NCBI GenBank assembly: GCA_015075425.1
Contig: JABTUL010000001.1
Location: 2,108,001 to 2,172,000 of the forward strand
DNA length: 64,000 bases
DNA from: Spirochaetales bacterium
GTDB lineage: Bacteria > Spirochaetota > Leptospiria > Leptospirales > Leptonemataceae
Direction of reading: 5' to 3'
A model generated the notes under the pieces. It saw only the letters and a program-made list of their open reading frames with translations. It did not search any database and was not told the DNA's origin. Below are positions 49,428 to 58,856 of this stretch, one piece after another. A program made the translations under genes and the position numbers. How positions within the stretch are numbered: the first letter of the stretch is position 1; every line of letters begins with the position of its first letter.

Positions 49428-50259
49428 CCTTTACATCTTCACCTTTGCTTTGATCGTCTGTCTGGCCTGTAGCATCGGCCTTGCCCTCGCGGCAACGGCA
49501 CTCAAACCGGCACAGGTTACCAATTCCCGGCTGGATGTAGTCAAGAACCTCCTTTCCATCTCCGGATACAAGGATCAGGACATAGCCCGGCTTTCTGCAA
49601 AAGAGATGCTCGATCTTTACAAAAAGGAATTCCCATCGCAGATTTTGAATGAAAACAATAAACCCGTCGAGCGGGCCTGGATAGAAAAAGAGCTGGCGAT
49701 GCTTGGCTACCCGGAAAGTGACCTGAAGGAACAATTTGATTTTGAGATAGTAGAAACGTTTAACAAGAAGATCAACCTGATCGCCCGCCGGGCCGGGCAG
49801 AAACCCGAAGAATATCGGGCCAGATTTGCCACCGGAAAGGCCGGCTACCGGATGATCTTCATGCACAGGCCGGCTGAAGAAGTGGATGCCTACATTATTC
49901 CGATCGCCGGGAATGGCCTGTGGGGTATGATGTATGGCTACCTGGCTCTTCAGCCGGACCTCGTCACCATCAAAGGGGTGCGCTTCTACAAACATGTGGA
50001 AACTCCGGGCCTTGGTGCAGAGGCGGAAAAACCCTGGTTCACGAATATGTTTATTGGCAAAAAGATTCTGGATGAAAGCGGTCAACTGCGGCCCGTGCGC
50101 GTGGCCAAAGGTAAGGCTGCCTCGGACGCGGAAGTGGATGGAATCAGTGGTGCCACACTGACGGGCAATGGTATTACGGAATTTATCAAGAAAGATCTGA
50201 GCGCATTCGAACCGTACTTTCAGATCCTTAGAAAATTACACACGGAAGATGGAGTCTGA
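49411..50259 (+). CDS. nqrC: Na+-translocating NADH:quinone reductase subunit C
   Basis: 282 residues. One N-terminal membrane segment at 8-30, then a periplasmic domain that ends with SGATLTGNGI (246-255), where Thr249 carries the second covalent FMN. Starts at a GTG inside nqrB (17-base overlap). The FMN is added by ApbE, which is not in the window. Confidence 0.95.
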   Translation: MQQRSNLYIFTFALIVCLACSIGLALAATALKPAQVTNSRLDVVKNLLSISGYKDQDIARLSAKEMLDLYKKEFPSQILNENNKPVERAWIEKELAMLGYPESDLKEQFDFEIVETFNKKINLIARRAGQKPEEYRARFATGKAGYRMIFMHRPAEEVDAYIIPIAGNGLWGMMYGYLALQPDLVTIKGVRFYKHVETPGLGAEAEKPWFTNMFIGKKILDESGQLRPVRVAKGKAASDAEVDGISGATLTGNGITEFIKKDLSAFEPYFQILRKLHTEDGV

Positions 50260-50261
50260 TT

Positions 50262-50930
50262 ATGGCAGTAGCAACGGAAGAAGTTAAATCCCCACCACGC
50301 GAACCCCTTTTTGGCAAGAAGGAACGCAAAGCCGTTTTTGATCCACTCTGGGAAAATAACCCGATTACATTACAGATTCTCGGCATTTGTTCGGCCCTGG
50401 CGGTGACTTCAAGCCTTCAGCCCACGCTGGTCATGGCTGGAGCGGTAACGGCTGTCACCGCCCTTTCGAATCTCATCGTTTCGCTCATGCGAACCCTGAT
50501 TCCCCCCCGAATTCGCATCATCGTGATGCTGGCCGTGATTGCCTCTCTTGTCATCATTGCCGATCAAATCCTGAAGGCCTATCTCTGGGAAGCGAGCAAA
50601 CAGCTCTCCGTTTTTGTTGGCCTTATAATCACCAACTGTATCTTACTGGGCCGGGCAGAGGGATTTGCCTTACAAAATAAACCATGGCCATCTTTTCTGG
50701 ATGGTATCGGCAATGGCCTGGGCTACTCCGTAGTTCTGATCACCATAGCGACCGGCCGTGAACTGCTGGGAAACGGGACCCTGCTGGGCTACCAGATGGT
50801 GCCTCCGTTTCTTTATGAAATGGGCTATAAAAATATAGGCCTGATGCTGCTCCCGCCGGGGGCGTTCATTCTGCTGGGCCTGCTTATCTGGGTGCAGCGC
50901 TCCTTATCCCACAAATATGAGGAAAACTAA
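50262..50930 (+). CDS. nqrD: Na+-translocating NADH:quinone reductase subunit D
   Basis: 222 residues with six membrane segments after a hydrophilic N-terminus of about 30 residues. Cys43 (GICSALAV) and Cys126 ([11 protein letters not shown]) are the positions that, with two in NqrE, hold the intramembrane iron centre. Phrases [11 protein letters not shown] and TGRELLGNG are typical. Stop overlaps the nqrE start by one base. Confidence 0.95.
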   Translation: MAVATEEVKSPPREPLFGKKERKAVFDPLWENNPITLQILGICSALAVTSSLQPTLVMAGAVTAVTALSNLIVSLMRTLIPPRIRIIVMLAVIASLVIIADQILKAYLWEASKQLSVFVGLIITNCILLGRAEGFALQNKPWPSFLDGIGNGLGYSVVLITIATGRELLGNGTLLGYQMVPPFLYEMGYKNIGLMLLPPGAFILLGLLIWVQRSLSHKYEEN

Positions 50931-51538
50931 TGGTTGATTTAGTAAATATTGCTGTTAAATCCGTTTTCATAGAAAACATTCTGCTGGCCAATTTTCTGGG
51001 CATGTGTTCTTTTCTTGCTATTTCGCGCAAAATCGGCACAGCCATCGGGCTTGGCCTGGCCGTCATTTTTGTAAACGGGCTGACCGCTCCGGTGAACTGG
51101 CTGATCGATCATTACCTGCTGGCGGACGGTGCTCTGGCCTGGGCCGGGCTGCCCACGGTGGATCTGAGCTTTTTACAGTTTATCAGCTTCATCGCTGTAA
51201 TTGCTGCCATGGTGCAGATTGTAGAAATGGTGATTGATAAATTTTCACCGGCCCTTTACGCATCTCTGGGTATTTTTCTGCCGCTGATCGCGGTAAACTG
51301 CGCTATCCTTGGAACTTCTCTTTTTATGAACACCAAAGGCTATAACCTGGCACAGACAACGGTTTACGGTTTCAGTGCCGGTGCCGGCTGGTGCCTGGCC
51401 ATCGTGGCCATGGCTGCCATCCGCACCAAGATTCGCTATTCTGATGTGCCCCATGGACTGCGCGGACTGGGAATGACCATGCTTCTCACCGGACTTATGG
51501 CAATCGGTTTCATGTGTTTTGTAGGAATCAATCTTTGA
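50930..51538 (+). CDS. nqrE: Na+-translocating NADH:quinone reductase subunit E
   Basis: 202 residues, six membrane segments, homologous in fold to NqrD. Cys26 ([10 protein letters not shown]) and Cys124 (VNCAILG) complete the intramembrane iron ligand set. It resembles NqrE rather than RnfA by the company of NqrB, C and F. Overlaps nqrD by one base and precedes nqrF by 31 bases. Confidence 0.95.
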   Translation: MVDLVNIAVKSVFIENILLANFLGMCSFLAISRKIGTAIGLGLAVIFVNGLTAPVNWLIDHYLLADGALAWAGLPTVDLSFLQFISFIAVIAAMVQIVEMVIDKFSPALYASLGIFLPLIAVNCAILGTSLFMNTKGYNLAQTTVYGFSAGAGWCLAIVAMAAIRTKIRYSDVPHGLRGLGMTMLLTGLMAIGFMCFVGINL

Positions 51539-51569
51539 GCTATACTGCGATTAGCGCTGTGAGGTACAG

Positions 51570-52796
51570 ATGAGCGGAATTATGATCGTGCTACTGAGCG
51601 TAGCGATCTTCACAGGGATGATTTTGATGTTGATCTTTCTCATCATCACTCTGGAGAAAAAACTCGTAGGTGGGGGCGAGGTGCAGATCATTATCAATGA
51701 TGATGAAAGCAAAGCCATCAAAGTCCCGGCCGGAGCTACCCTTCTCTCCTCTTTGAGCGCCAGCCAGATTTACCTGCCCTCAGCCTGCGGCGGGGGCGGA
51801 ACCTGCGCCATGTGTAAATGTCAGGTGCTTGATGGGGGCGGCGATATCTTACCGACGGAAGTTGGCTATTTCTCCCGCAAAGACATTAAAGAAAACTGGC
51901 GATTGGCCTGCCAGGTAAAAGTGAAAAATGATCTGCGCATCAAAGTGCCGGATGAAATTTTTAGCATCCAGAAGTTTGATTGCGTGGTTCGATCCAACGA
52001 CAACGTAGCTACTTTCATCAAAGAACTGATCCTTGATATCCAGGGCGGAAAAACGCTCAATTTCCATGCAGGTGGTTACATCCAGATTTACATTCCTCCC
52101 TATAAAAACTCTTTCAAAGAATTTGATGTTCCCACGGAATACCGATCCGACTGGGATAAATTCAATCTCTGGCGTTACAATGGCGCCAACGATGAAGAGA
52201 TTTTCCGGGCCTACTCCATGGCCAACCACCCGGCTGAAGGAAATCGTGTCATGCTCAACGTGCGCATCGCCACGCCTCCTCCGGGAAAGGATGTGCCTCC
52301 GGGGATTGCTTCGTCTTACATATTCAATCTGAAACCGGGCGACCGTGTGGTTGTCTCTGGCCCGTACGGCGAATTTTTTGCCAAAGAAACGGATCGGGAA
52401 ATGTGCTACATTGGTGGAGGTGCCGGTATGGCCCCCATGCGCAGTCATATCTTTGACCTGTTCCAGACCAAAAAAACCAAACGTAAGGTGACGTTCTGGT
52501 ATGGGGCCAGGTCCAGGCGGGAAATGTTCTATGAAGAAGATTTTGACCTCATCGCCCGGGAGAACAGCAACTTCAGCTGGCATGTGGCTCTTTCCGAACC
52601 GCTTCCCGAGGATAACTGGACCGGCAAAGTCGGTTTCATCCATGAAGTCCTGCGGGATAACTACCTGCTCAAGCATCCCGACCCCACTGAAATCGAATTC
52701 TATATGTGCGGCCCGCCACCCATGATCAACGCAGTGAACAAGATGCTGTTTGATCTGGGAGTGGAGAAAGAAATGATCGCTTACGACGAATTCTAA
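51570..52796 (+). CDS. nqrF: Na+-translocating NADH:quinone reductase subunit F
   Basis: 408 residues. One membrane segment at about 4-26, a 2Fe-2S ferredoxin domain with Cys73, 79, 82 and 114 (CGGGGTCAMC), then FAD- and NADH-binding domains (RAYSMANHP, GGGAGMAPMRSH, MCGPPPM). NqrF oxidises NADH and feeds electrons to the membrane subunits. All cofactors expected of NqrF are present. The gene ends just before a hairpin. Confidence 0.96.
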   Translation: MSGIMIVLLSVAIFTGMILMLIFLIITLEKKLVGGGEVQIIINDDESKAIKVPAGATLLSSLSASQIYLPSACGGGGTCAMCKCQVLDGGGDILPTEVGYFSRKDIKENWRLACQVKVKNDLRIKVPDEIFSIQKFDCVVRSNDNVATFIKELILDIQGGKTLNFHAGGYIQIYIPPYKNSFKEFDVPTEYRSDWDKFNLWRYNGANDEEIFRAYSMANHPAEGNRVMLNVRIATPPPGKDVPPGIASSYIFNLKPGDRVVVSGPYGEFFAKETDREMCYIGGGAGMAPMRSHIFDLFQTKKTKRKVTFWYGARSRREMFYEEDFDLIARENSNFSWHVALSEPLPEDNWTGKVGFIHEVLRDNYLLKHPDPTEIEFYMCGPPPMINAVNKMLFDLGVEKEMIAYDEF

Positions 52797-52800
52797 ATTT

Positions 52801-52816
52801 CAGGCCAGAAGGCCTG
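52801..52816. terminator. Hairpin between convergent nqrF and nqrM
   Basis: CAGGCC-AGAA-GGCCTG forms a perfect six-pair stem with a four-base loop, four bases after the nqrF stop and five bases before the nqrM stop region. It probably ends both transcripts, though T-runs are short. Confidence 0.55.
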
Positions 52817-52820
52817 GCAA

Positions 52821-53000
52821 TCAAGCTTCGGCACGCGCCTGTGTTTCCTTACAGGAACTCTGCCCTTCGCAGGTGGAGCAGGCGCCCCCGCCGAGCCCCC
52901 CGCAGCTCCCCTTGATTGCGGAGCGGCCAAAGAAAAGCCCAACGCCCAGAAGGGCCATGAGTCCCAGGAAAACAAGAACTGCCAGAAGAATGCTCACCAT
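52821..53000 (-). CDS. nqrM: NqrM (DUF539), Na+-NQR maturation factor
   Basis: A 59-residue gene. It begins MVSILLAVLVFLGL, a membrane segment of about 22 residues, followed by FGRSAIKGSCGGLGGG and then the cysteine groups CSTC and C at residue 50. The KGSCGGL block with following cysteines is the mark of NqrM, a small membrane protein required to mature Na+-NQR, probably by delivering iron to the NqrD/E centre. In other bacteria it lies after nqrF on the same strand; here it is convergent. No clear Shine-Dalgarno, and a GTG directly after the ATG is an alternative start. Confidence 0.85.
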   Translation of the reverse strand: MVSILLAVLVFLGLMALLGVGLFFGRSAIKGSCGGLGGGACSTCEGQSSCKETQARAEA

Positions 53001-53043
53001 AAGTCATGGTAAGAATAGAAGCCCCCGTTGACCAGAGAAAAAA

Positions 53044-54681
53044 CTACTTCAAGCGCCGCATGTAGGTGCGCACAGCAGGCCTGCTAATGGAAAATCGTGC
53101 GGTGTAGGTTCCTGGCTCTTTTTCTTGCAGATCAATCAGATCGCCCTGTTGATCGATGTAACGCTTCAGGTCCCTTTTCGCCGAATCGCTCAGGTTTGCT
53201 CCCCGATTCTCGGTGAGCAAAATATTGTAGGCTTTTCTGGCTGCATCAGCGCGGCAGCGGGACTGCGCTTCCCGCATGGATGAGGCAAAGACGGTAACAA
53301 AAACCTCATAGCGGTCCTCTGCACCCGAGCGGCTGGTGGAACCCTCTCCACGCACGGCACTGCCGCTGACGGCAGTGCCGGAGCGTTTCAGTTCGGCATA
53401 CTCCCGGCTGCGTCCCTGAACGATTTCACTGGCTACCGATTTTTCCTCTGCGCGACCCCTTACGCTGCTTTCCGGCGCATCGATCCTTTGCTTGCTCCGG
53501 CTGCGCTCCGGGCTTCTACCGGCAGTCGATCCAGCAGCGGCTACCACGGTTCCCCGCGATGCATTCCCTTCAGGGTTAAGGACTGTCCTATCCCTTGCGG
53601 TTGGACCGGCCGTGGATAAACTGCCCGATGCATTTCTCTCGGATTTTTTTTCCGCTTCCCGCGACCCGGCAGTCCCGGCTCTGGACGCAGTCTCCCGGGG
53701 ACCGCTTAGAACAGCCACCGGGCCGGCAGCCCCCTCTGCTTTCGCCGGTGCCAAGGATTTCCGTCCCTCGGATTTTCCCAATTCCGGATTTTCCTGGCCC
53801 ATGGCTGCCACCGAACTACCCGGTCCATTTTCCCGACCCCGGCTGGCTGAACCTGGAAGGCCTGGCCCCCCGCTAGCCGATCCGGGGCTTCCAGCCCTTG
53901 ATTCGATGGCCACGCTTTCTTTGCCCTCCCGTGAACCGGGGCCGGCCTGGTCCGAGGAACCGGCTTGATCCGATGAACGGGAAGAGGCCGGCGGGACGCT
54001 CCGGGATTCGCCGGGGCCCGCCGCGGCATTCCCTGGCCCGGCTCCCGGACTGGCGGTAGATCTTGCCGCGCTGGCCGCTGCTGTTCGACCGGACGATGGC
54101 CCGGATATTCGATCTTCCATCTTTTCCGCCGCATCGCCAGCCACTCCGTCCTCTGTGGCTCCCGATCCAGCCCGTGCCCCTGAAGAATCTCTGGAATCTC
54201 CAGAGTCGCCTGTCGCGGACTCCCTCTCCACGGTTGCGGTTGCATCGCCTGGGCCTTCGTTAGAAGGTTGAGCACTGGCTCGATCAGCAGTCCGCCTCGT
54301 ATTTCCTGAATTTTCTGAATTCTCAGTCCTCTCTCGCTCTGCACTTTCGCGGTTATCGCCGCTTTCTACGGAAAGCTCCCGCCCCTCCGTGGCAGCAAAA
54401 TGGTCGCGAGAGCCGTCTGTGGCTCCAGCAGCGGACGGCCCGGCCGCCGGATCGGGTTTGGATGACACCGCAGCACGGGAAACATTGGTCTCCAGGGTCC
54501 GGGAAATCTCCGCAACCCTTTCCATTTCCCGGGCCGCTTCCGCGCGGGCCTGTTCCGCAGCCCGTAATACGGGAGCTGCCGCTTGATCTTCACGCAGGAC
54601 CGGCTTTTTTTCCGGAACAGGAGATCGACAGGCAAAAATCCAGAGCAGGAGTAAATAGAAAAATGCGGGGAAAATGGGCAT
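53044..54681 (-). CDS. Lipoprotein with a long disordered region
   Basis: 545 residues from the ATG at 54681 (PIFPAFFYLLLLWIFAC, a lipobox with cysteine at 18). Residues about 20-60 are helical, then roughly 380 residues of low complexity rich in Ser, Gly, Ala, Arg, Glu and Pro, including a tandem SSDQAG pair. The last 95 residues are folded (YEVFVTVFASSMREAQ to TYTARFSISRPAV). It looks like an anchored stalk with a C-terminal head. I do not recognise the family. Confidence 0.72.
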   Translation of the reverse strand: MPIFPAFFYLLLLWIFACRSPVPEKKPVLREDQAAAPVLRAAEQARAEAAREMERVAEISRTLETNVSRAAVSSKPDPAAGPSAAGATDGSRDHFAATEGRELSVESGDNRESAERERTENSENSGNTRRTADRASAQPSNEGPGDATATVERESATGDSGDSRDSSGARAGSGATEDGVAGDAAEKMEDRISGPSSGRTAAASAARSTASPGAGPGNAAAGPGESRSVPPASSRSSDQAGSSDQAGPGSREGKESVAIESRAGSPGSASGGPGLPGSASRGRENGPGSSVAAMGQENPELGKSEGRKSLAPAKAEGAAGPVAVLSGPRETASRAGTAGSREAEKKSERNASGSLSTAGPTARDRTVLNPEGNASRGTVVAAAGSTAGRSPERSRSKQRIDAPESSVRGRAEEKSVASEIVQGRSREYAELKRSGTAVSGSAVRGEGSTSRSGAEDRYEVFVTVFASSMREAQSRCRADAARKAYNILLTENRGANLSDSAKRDLKRYIDQQGDLIDLQEKEPGTYTARFSISRPAVRTYMRRLK

Positions 54682-54739
54682 GATAACCTGCCTGGCCCGG
54701 GATTCAGGAAAAGGCAAGGAAAACCACCGGGATCATGGA

Positions 54740-55867
54740 CTATAGACCCTTTTTACAACGAATCGGTTCACCATTTCTAAAGGGAATCTGGATTTCCAGG
54801 CGCTTGTCATAGGCAACGGTGTGATAGTCGTGTGAACATTCTGTGGGCTGCGGACGGAGGGGATCACGAGGTAGATCTTTAGGGTCACAGAATACCCGAT
54901 CATCGGGGGAACGCCAGAGCCGCCAGTCGGACGGAACGAGAGCCCGCAGGCCACCATCCAGAAGGGCATTGCCCCGTCGCTCCGGCGGGAGGTAGGGGTT
55001 GCCGCCCCCGTGGGCTCCGGTGAATATATCGATCCGGTCCGGTCGGATGTAAGCCGGTGCACCGGTGTCGGTCAGACAGAAGTAACCATCATGTTTTGAA
55101 CCACCGGGCATGCGAATCCCCAGTTTCCGAATGCGGGGGATGAATCCCATAATGCCAATGACTTTGCCGCGACTGCAGCCCTTCCAGTTTCCGGCCAGCT
55201 TATTGCAAAAAGAAGAAAGGTGTACGGCAATGGTCCGGTAAGGCAGGACGGTATAACCCTGACCCGCTCCATAGCCCCAGATCGTATCCGGATACAGGTC
55301 AAAAACCCCGGAACGGCCTGCGTAGCGAATGCGCAGGCCCTCGCTGCTGATACCGGATCCCTGCCAGGTAACCTGCCGTAGAAAGTCCGCTGAAGCCCGC
55401 GCTATGATTTTGCCGCGAGCATCTTTTACAGCCACGGGCGGCCCCGGATGAAAATCTTCCAGCGCCAGGTGATAGTAGGTAGGCCAGAACCAACCGGCTG
55501 AGACCATCTGCGAACCGTCCAGAGAATCTTCGAGTAGCTGATCGAGGGGCAGCGGAACATGGGAGAGCAGATCGGCAAGCGGGGAAACAAGCACCGGCGC
55601 AAAAGAGGAAGGGCGAAGCATGTCTTTATCCATCCAGCAGGCCGGGATGGAACGCTCGTTAGAACGAATCTGAACACGTTCTGTCGAAGCCTTTTGATGG
55701 GTAACTGCTTCATTATGATAAAGAAGCAATTTGTAATTTTTTTCATCTTTTTCCCCGGCATAACAGGGACACCCCTGAACCTGTCCCACGCAGACCACTT
55801 TAGAGATTTCTGGCAACTGCCCTTTTACAGATGCAAGAGCCAGCACCAGGAAAAAGAAAAAACGCAT
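54740..55867 (-). CDS. Secreted 3D-domain (MltA-like) protein
   Basis: 375 residues with a signal peptide (FFFFLVLALASVKG). The C-terminal part has the 3D domain: GQGYTVLPYRTIAVH, then HDGYFCLTDTGAPAY and RPDRIDIFTGA, a double-psi beta-barrel with conserved aspartates as in MltA-type lytic transglycosylases and Rpf-related proteins. The N-terminal 180 residues are not assigned. It probably cuts or binds peptidoglycan. It lies between two other envelope genes on the same strand. Confidence 0.8.
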   Translation of the reverse strand: MRFFFFLVLALASVKGQLPEISKVVCVGQVQGCPCYAGEKDEKNYKLLLYHNEAVTHQKASTERVQIRSNERSIPACWMDKDMLRPSSFAPVLVSPLADLLSHVPLPLDQLLEDSLDGSQMVSAGWFWPTYYHLALEDFHPGPPVAVKDARGKIIARASADFLRQVTWQGSGISSEGLRIRYAGRSGVFDLYPDTIWGYGAGQGYTVLPYRTIAVHLSSFCNKLAGNWKGCSRGKVIGIMGFIPRIRKLGIRMPGGSKHDGYFCLTDTGAPAYIRPDRIDIFTGAHGGGNPYLPPERRGNALLDGGLRALVPSDWRLWRSPDDRVFCDPKDLPRDPLRPQPTECSHDYHTVAYDKRLEIQIPFRNGEPIRCKKGL

Positions 55868-55901
55868 CCGTCCGTTCTACAGAGAAGGCCATGCGAGACC
55901 A

Positions 55902-58856
55902 TCAAAAATTGAATCCGAGCGAAAATTGACCCCGCCATTTATTGGGCGGCAGGGATCTTTTGCCGTCATAGGGTGTGGCCCATTCAATTTTCATCACCGC
56001 TCCTGGTAAAAAAGGCCAGAGAAAATTGGGCCAGTGAACACCGGCTCCGTAGCTCAGGTACAGATCCCGGGTCACTCCGTACTTTCGGGAAAAGCCCTGA
56101 AAGCTCTGTGGATCATCAAAAGCTGATCCGGCATCGGCAAAAAGTACTCCGCGGATTCCACGCAGCGCAAGACGAAACGGAAAACCCAGCTGCAGATACT
56201 CAATGAAGGCAAAGCGATACTCCAGATTCAAAAGAAAAGCGTGCCGTCCCTCCAGTTCCAGAAATCTGTAACCACGCAAAGTCGCGTAGCCACCCAGTCG
56301 AAAAGGATACAGGTCGGAATCGGCACCGGAACGCGAGCCCAGGAACGCACGGAACGCAAATAACGAAAAATCAGAAAATAGATGATAAAAACGGTATTCC
56401 ATTAAAAACTGGTTCAGTCGACGGTCCTCGCCGGAAAAACGCAGAGGCTCACTGAAGGAAATATAAAAGGACTGACCATCAAGCGGCCCATAAATCGTAT
56501 GGACGGCAGAGCTGAAGCGATACTCCACGCTTAACTGCTGGTAGTTCTGGAAGACATCTTCCTGGTCTCTCTCTTCCGGTAGGGGCGGTAAAAATTCCTG
56601 TTCCAGGCGGCCCTGATCATAGACAAGGCCGATGGCCGCAAATCGGTGCAGCGGATATTCCATCCCGGCGTATATACCCGCGCCCTCCTGGGCCGCCATG
56701 CGGAAAAAAGGATTGTAGATGACTTCATTTAAACTTAGATCGAGAGGATTTAACACGGCAAACGTTCCGCTCTTGCGGAATGCCCCGGCATAAAGATCCA
56801 TTCGGTACGGTGTAAAGCTGTAGCGCGCATCCAGATCCAGGTTGCGCGAATTGACTTTGTCCGGTTCTTCCCCGGCAGCAAAGTAACTGGTAAAAAATTG
56901 AACACGATGATCACCGGTAAAATCCGCCAGACTGGCAAATCCCAGCAGAGCCCAGTTGATTTTTCCCGATCCACTGCTGCCGCCGGTCAAAATCAAGAAA
57001 GGCGGCCCTTCTGTATGTAGAAAAGGCCGATAAGCCTCGACCTGGCTTACGGCAACAGGCGGGGCCTCAGGAAATACAGAATCTTGAACGTTCGACAGAA
57101 GTGGCTTCGCTTCAAAGACCAGCTCTGGACGGTAAAAGACGGTTTCTTTTACGCCATCGGCCTCAACCCAGAGCAGGCCGGACGATTCATGACTGGCAAA
57201 GGATCGAACACTGCCTGGCCGGGCTGTGATGGCCCGCAAATCGCGCGGGCCCACCGGTTTGTGCAGATTCTCAGCGGGAATCAAGAAGAGGTTTCCCGCA
57301 CCCTGTCCCCTGGCCCGGACAATGAGTCCGCTGGCAGCCGGAGCCGGAGCGTGGATGCTAAATGGTAATTCGGTTACCTTTTGCGGCTCTTGACCGGGTG
57401 CAAGCAAGCGATAGAGCGCTTCGGGCCCGCGATCGCAGGCCGCGACAAAATAGAGGATGCCCTGAAAAAAAACCGGATCCTTTTCGTAGCAGAGCGATTG
57501 CGTCCAGGCAACCAGGCTTTCCGTCTTAGTATCATACAGGTAAAGATCCGCCTGCCCTCGGGTAACTCCGGTCAGCACCACCTGCTGCCCATCCGGGGTA
57601 TAGGCGGGATGGTGGATTCCGTCCAGGGGTAAGGGACGGCTCTCGCGGATCTTCTTTCCCTGGATATCCACTAAAAGTAAACTTTGCTTACCATAACTGC
57701 GACCGGACAGAAGGAGCATCTGACCATCGGGCCTGAACGATATTCTGGTGGAAAGGGGCTGCCACTCTTCATAGCGACCGCTTTGCAGGGCGCGAAGCTT
57801 CAGCCGCATCCGGCGCACATGTCCCTTTTCCCGGCCCGGCCCGGGGATATCGGAAATGGCCAGCACCGGTGTTACGCCCACAACAGTCAAATAGGCCATC
57901 GTGCGGCCGTCGGGTGAAATGGCGGGGGACAGATGCAAGGAGCGATCATCGGCAAGGACGCGGAGCGTGGGGTCTGCTCTTCTATCCGCAGCCAGTTCCA
58001 CAGCGTAGACACCCTGTAAATAACTGGTATACTCTATTTGCAATGAGTCCATGCTTTTTCCGCTGAGATGAAAGAATGCCTCAGACAGCCGACGGCCGGC
58101 TTTCAGCTCAAGTAGCAGATGAGCAAGTCGCAACGTTCCATAGCGCTCCGTAAAAAAGGTTAGAAAGCTCTGGCCCATTTTGTAGTGGTAATAACCAGGA
58201 ACGCGGCCGGAAAATAGAGCACTTAAAGGCGGAGTCTCCCCCGACACCACAAGCGGACGCATGAATTCATGCATGGAATCGTCGCTGAAGGGACTGAGCA
58301 ATTCCGCCATTCCCTCCATCAACCATAGCGGGTAGCGGCCGTAATTTTCCTGCACCATACTCAGTGCAAAAGCATGTACGATCTCGTGAGACAGTACGTG
58401 CTCGAGAGCGCGGTAGTCGCCATGAAAGGGCACGACAACTCGCCGATGAAAAAAATCCGTAAATCCTCCCGTGGCTTCATCGAGAGGAAAGGGCAGAATA
58501 TTCCCGGCTGTAAAATCCTGGCGTGAGGGATAGAGAAAAACCGGTATGAGTTCAGCAACTTCATGCTGAAAAGTTTGCCGCATGCGCGCATAGGCCGCCT
58601 CACAGAAGCGTGCCGCTGCCATACCCATAGCATAGTTACCATCCGGATAGTGAATCCGGAAATGCTCTGTTTCCAGAATGAGCCAGCGCACGGAAGTCGC
58701 CGGTATTTTGAAGTGTGCCTGGATAGATTCCGTTACAATTAAGTTGACCCAGCAAGCCAGAAGAAGCGCCTGCAATCGTGTCCTCAAAACGGATCCGGCT
58801 TTTTCTCTTTTCTGGCCTGCTTTTCTGCCTGGCCCTCTTCCTTGCCGCCATCCCAT
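55902..58856 (-). CDS. Secreted metalloprotease, beta-propeller and outer-membrane beta-barrel fusion
   Basis: Up to 984 residues. After a signal peptide (residues about 24-46) comes a peptidase-MA-like domain with HEIVH at 157-161 and a likely third zinc ligand Glu181 in WLMEGMAE. Residues about 285-600 contain TolB/PD40 propeller repeats (LSPAISPDGRTMAYL, FRPDGQMLLLSG, YTPDGQQVVLTG). The last 350 residues look like an Omp85-type barrel with TLRGYRFLELEGRH, LFADAGSAF and a C-terminal phenylalanine (GQFSLGFNF). The start is uncertain: ATG at 58856 overlaps the divergent gene by 79 bases; TTG at 58787 would nearly remove the overlap. Confidence 0.82.
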   Translation of the reverse strand: MGWRQGRGPGRKAGQKREKAGSVLRTRLQALLLACWVNLIVTESIQAHFKIPATSVRWLILETEHFRIHYPDGNYAMGMAAARFCEAAYARMRQTFQHEVAELIPVFLYPSRQDFTAGNILPFPLDEATGGFTDFFHRRVVVPFHGDYRALEHVLSHEIVHAFALSMVQENYGRYPLWLMEGMAELLSPFSDDSMHEFMRPLVVSGETPPLSALFSGRVPGYYHYKMGQSFLTFFTERYGTLRLAHLLLELKAGRRLSEAFFHLSGKSMDSLQIEYTSYLQGVYAVELAADRRADPTLRVLADDRSLHLSPAISPDGRTMAYLTVVGVTPVLAISDIPGPGREKGHVRRMRLKLRALQSGRYEEWQPLSTRISFRPDGQMLLLSGRSYGKQSLLLVDIQGKKIRESRPLPLDGIHHPAYTPDGQQVVLTGVTRGQADLYLYDTKTESLVAWTQSLCYEKDPVFFQGILYFVAACDRGPEALYRLLAPGQEPQKVTELPFSIHAPAPAASGLIVRARGQGAGNLFLIPAENLHKPVGPRDLRAITARPGSVRSFASHESSGLLWVEADGVKETVFYRPELVFEAKPLLSNVQDSVFPEAPPVAVSQVEAYRPFLHTEGPPFLILTGGSSGSGKINWALLGFASLADFTGDHRVQFFTSYFAAGEEPDKVNSRNLDLDARYSFTPYRMDLYAGAFRKSGTFAVLNPLDLSLNEVIYNPFFRMAAQEGAGIYAGMEYPLHRFAAIGLVYDQGRLEQEFLPPLPEERDQEDVFQNYQQLSVEYRFSSAVHTIYGPLDGQSFYISFSEPLRFSGEDRRLNQFLMEYRFYHLFSDFSLFAFRAFLGSRSGADSDLYPFRLGGYATLRGYRFLELEGRHAFLLNLEYRFAFIEYLQLGFPFRLALRGIRGVLFADAGSAFDDPQSFQGFSRKYGVTRDLYLSYGAGVHWPNFLWPFLPGAVMKIEWATPYDGKRSLPPNKWRGQFSLGFNF

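Noticed and set aside
51849-52676. A 275-codon frame antisense to nqrF
   Set aside because: nqrF is complete on the plus strand with cofactor motifs; the antisense frame is a shadow.
52793-52975. A 60-codon minus-strand frame next to nqrF
   Set aside because: It is out of frame with the true nqrM gene at 52821-53000, whose protein has the membrane segment and KGSCGGL block.
53492-53968. Proline/leucine-rich frame antisense to the disordered lipoprotein
   Set aside because: It mirrors the GC-rich Ser/Gly/Ala codons of the real gene, with no start context or domain.
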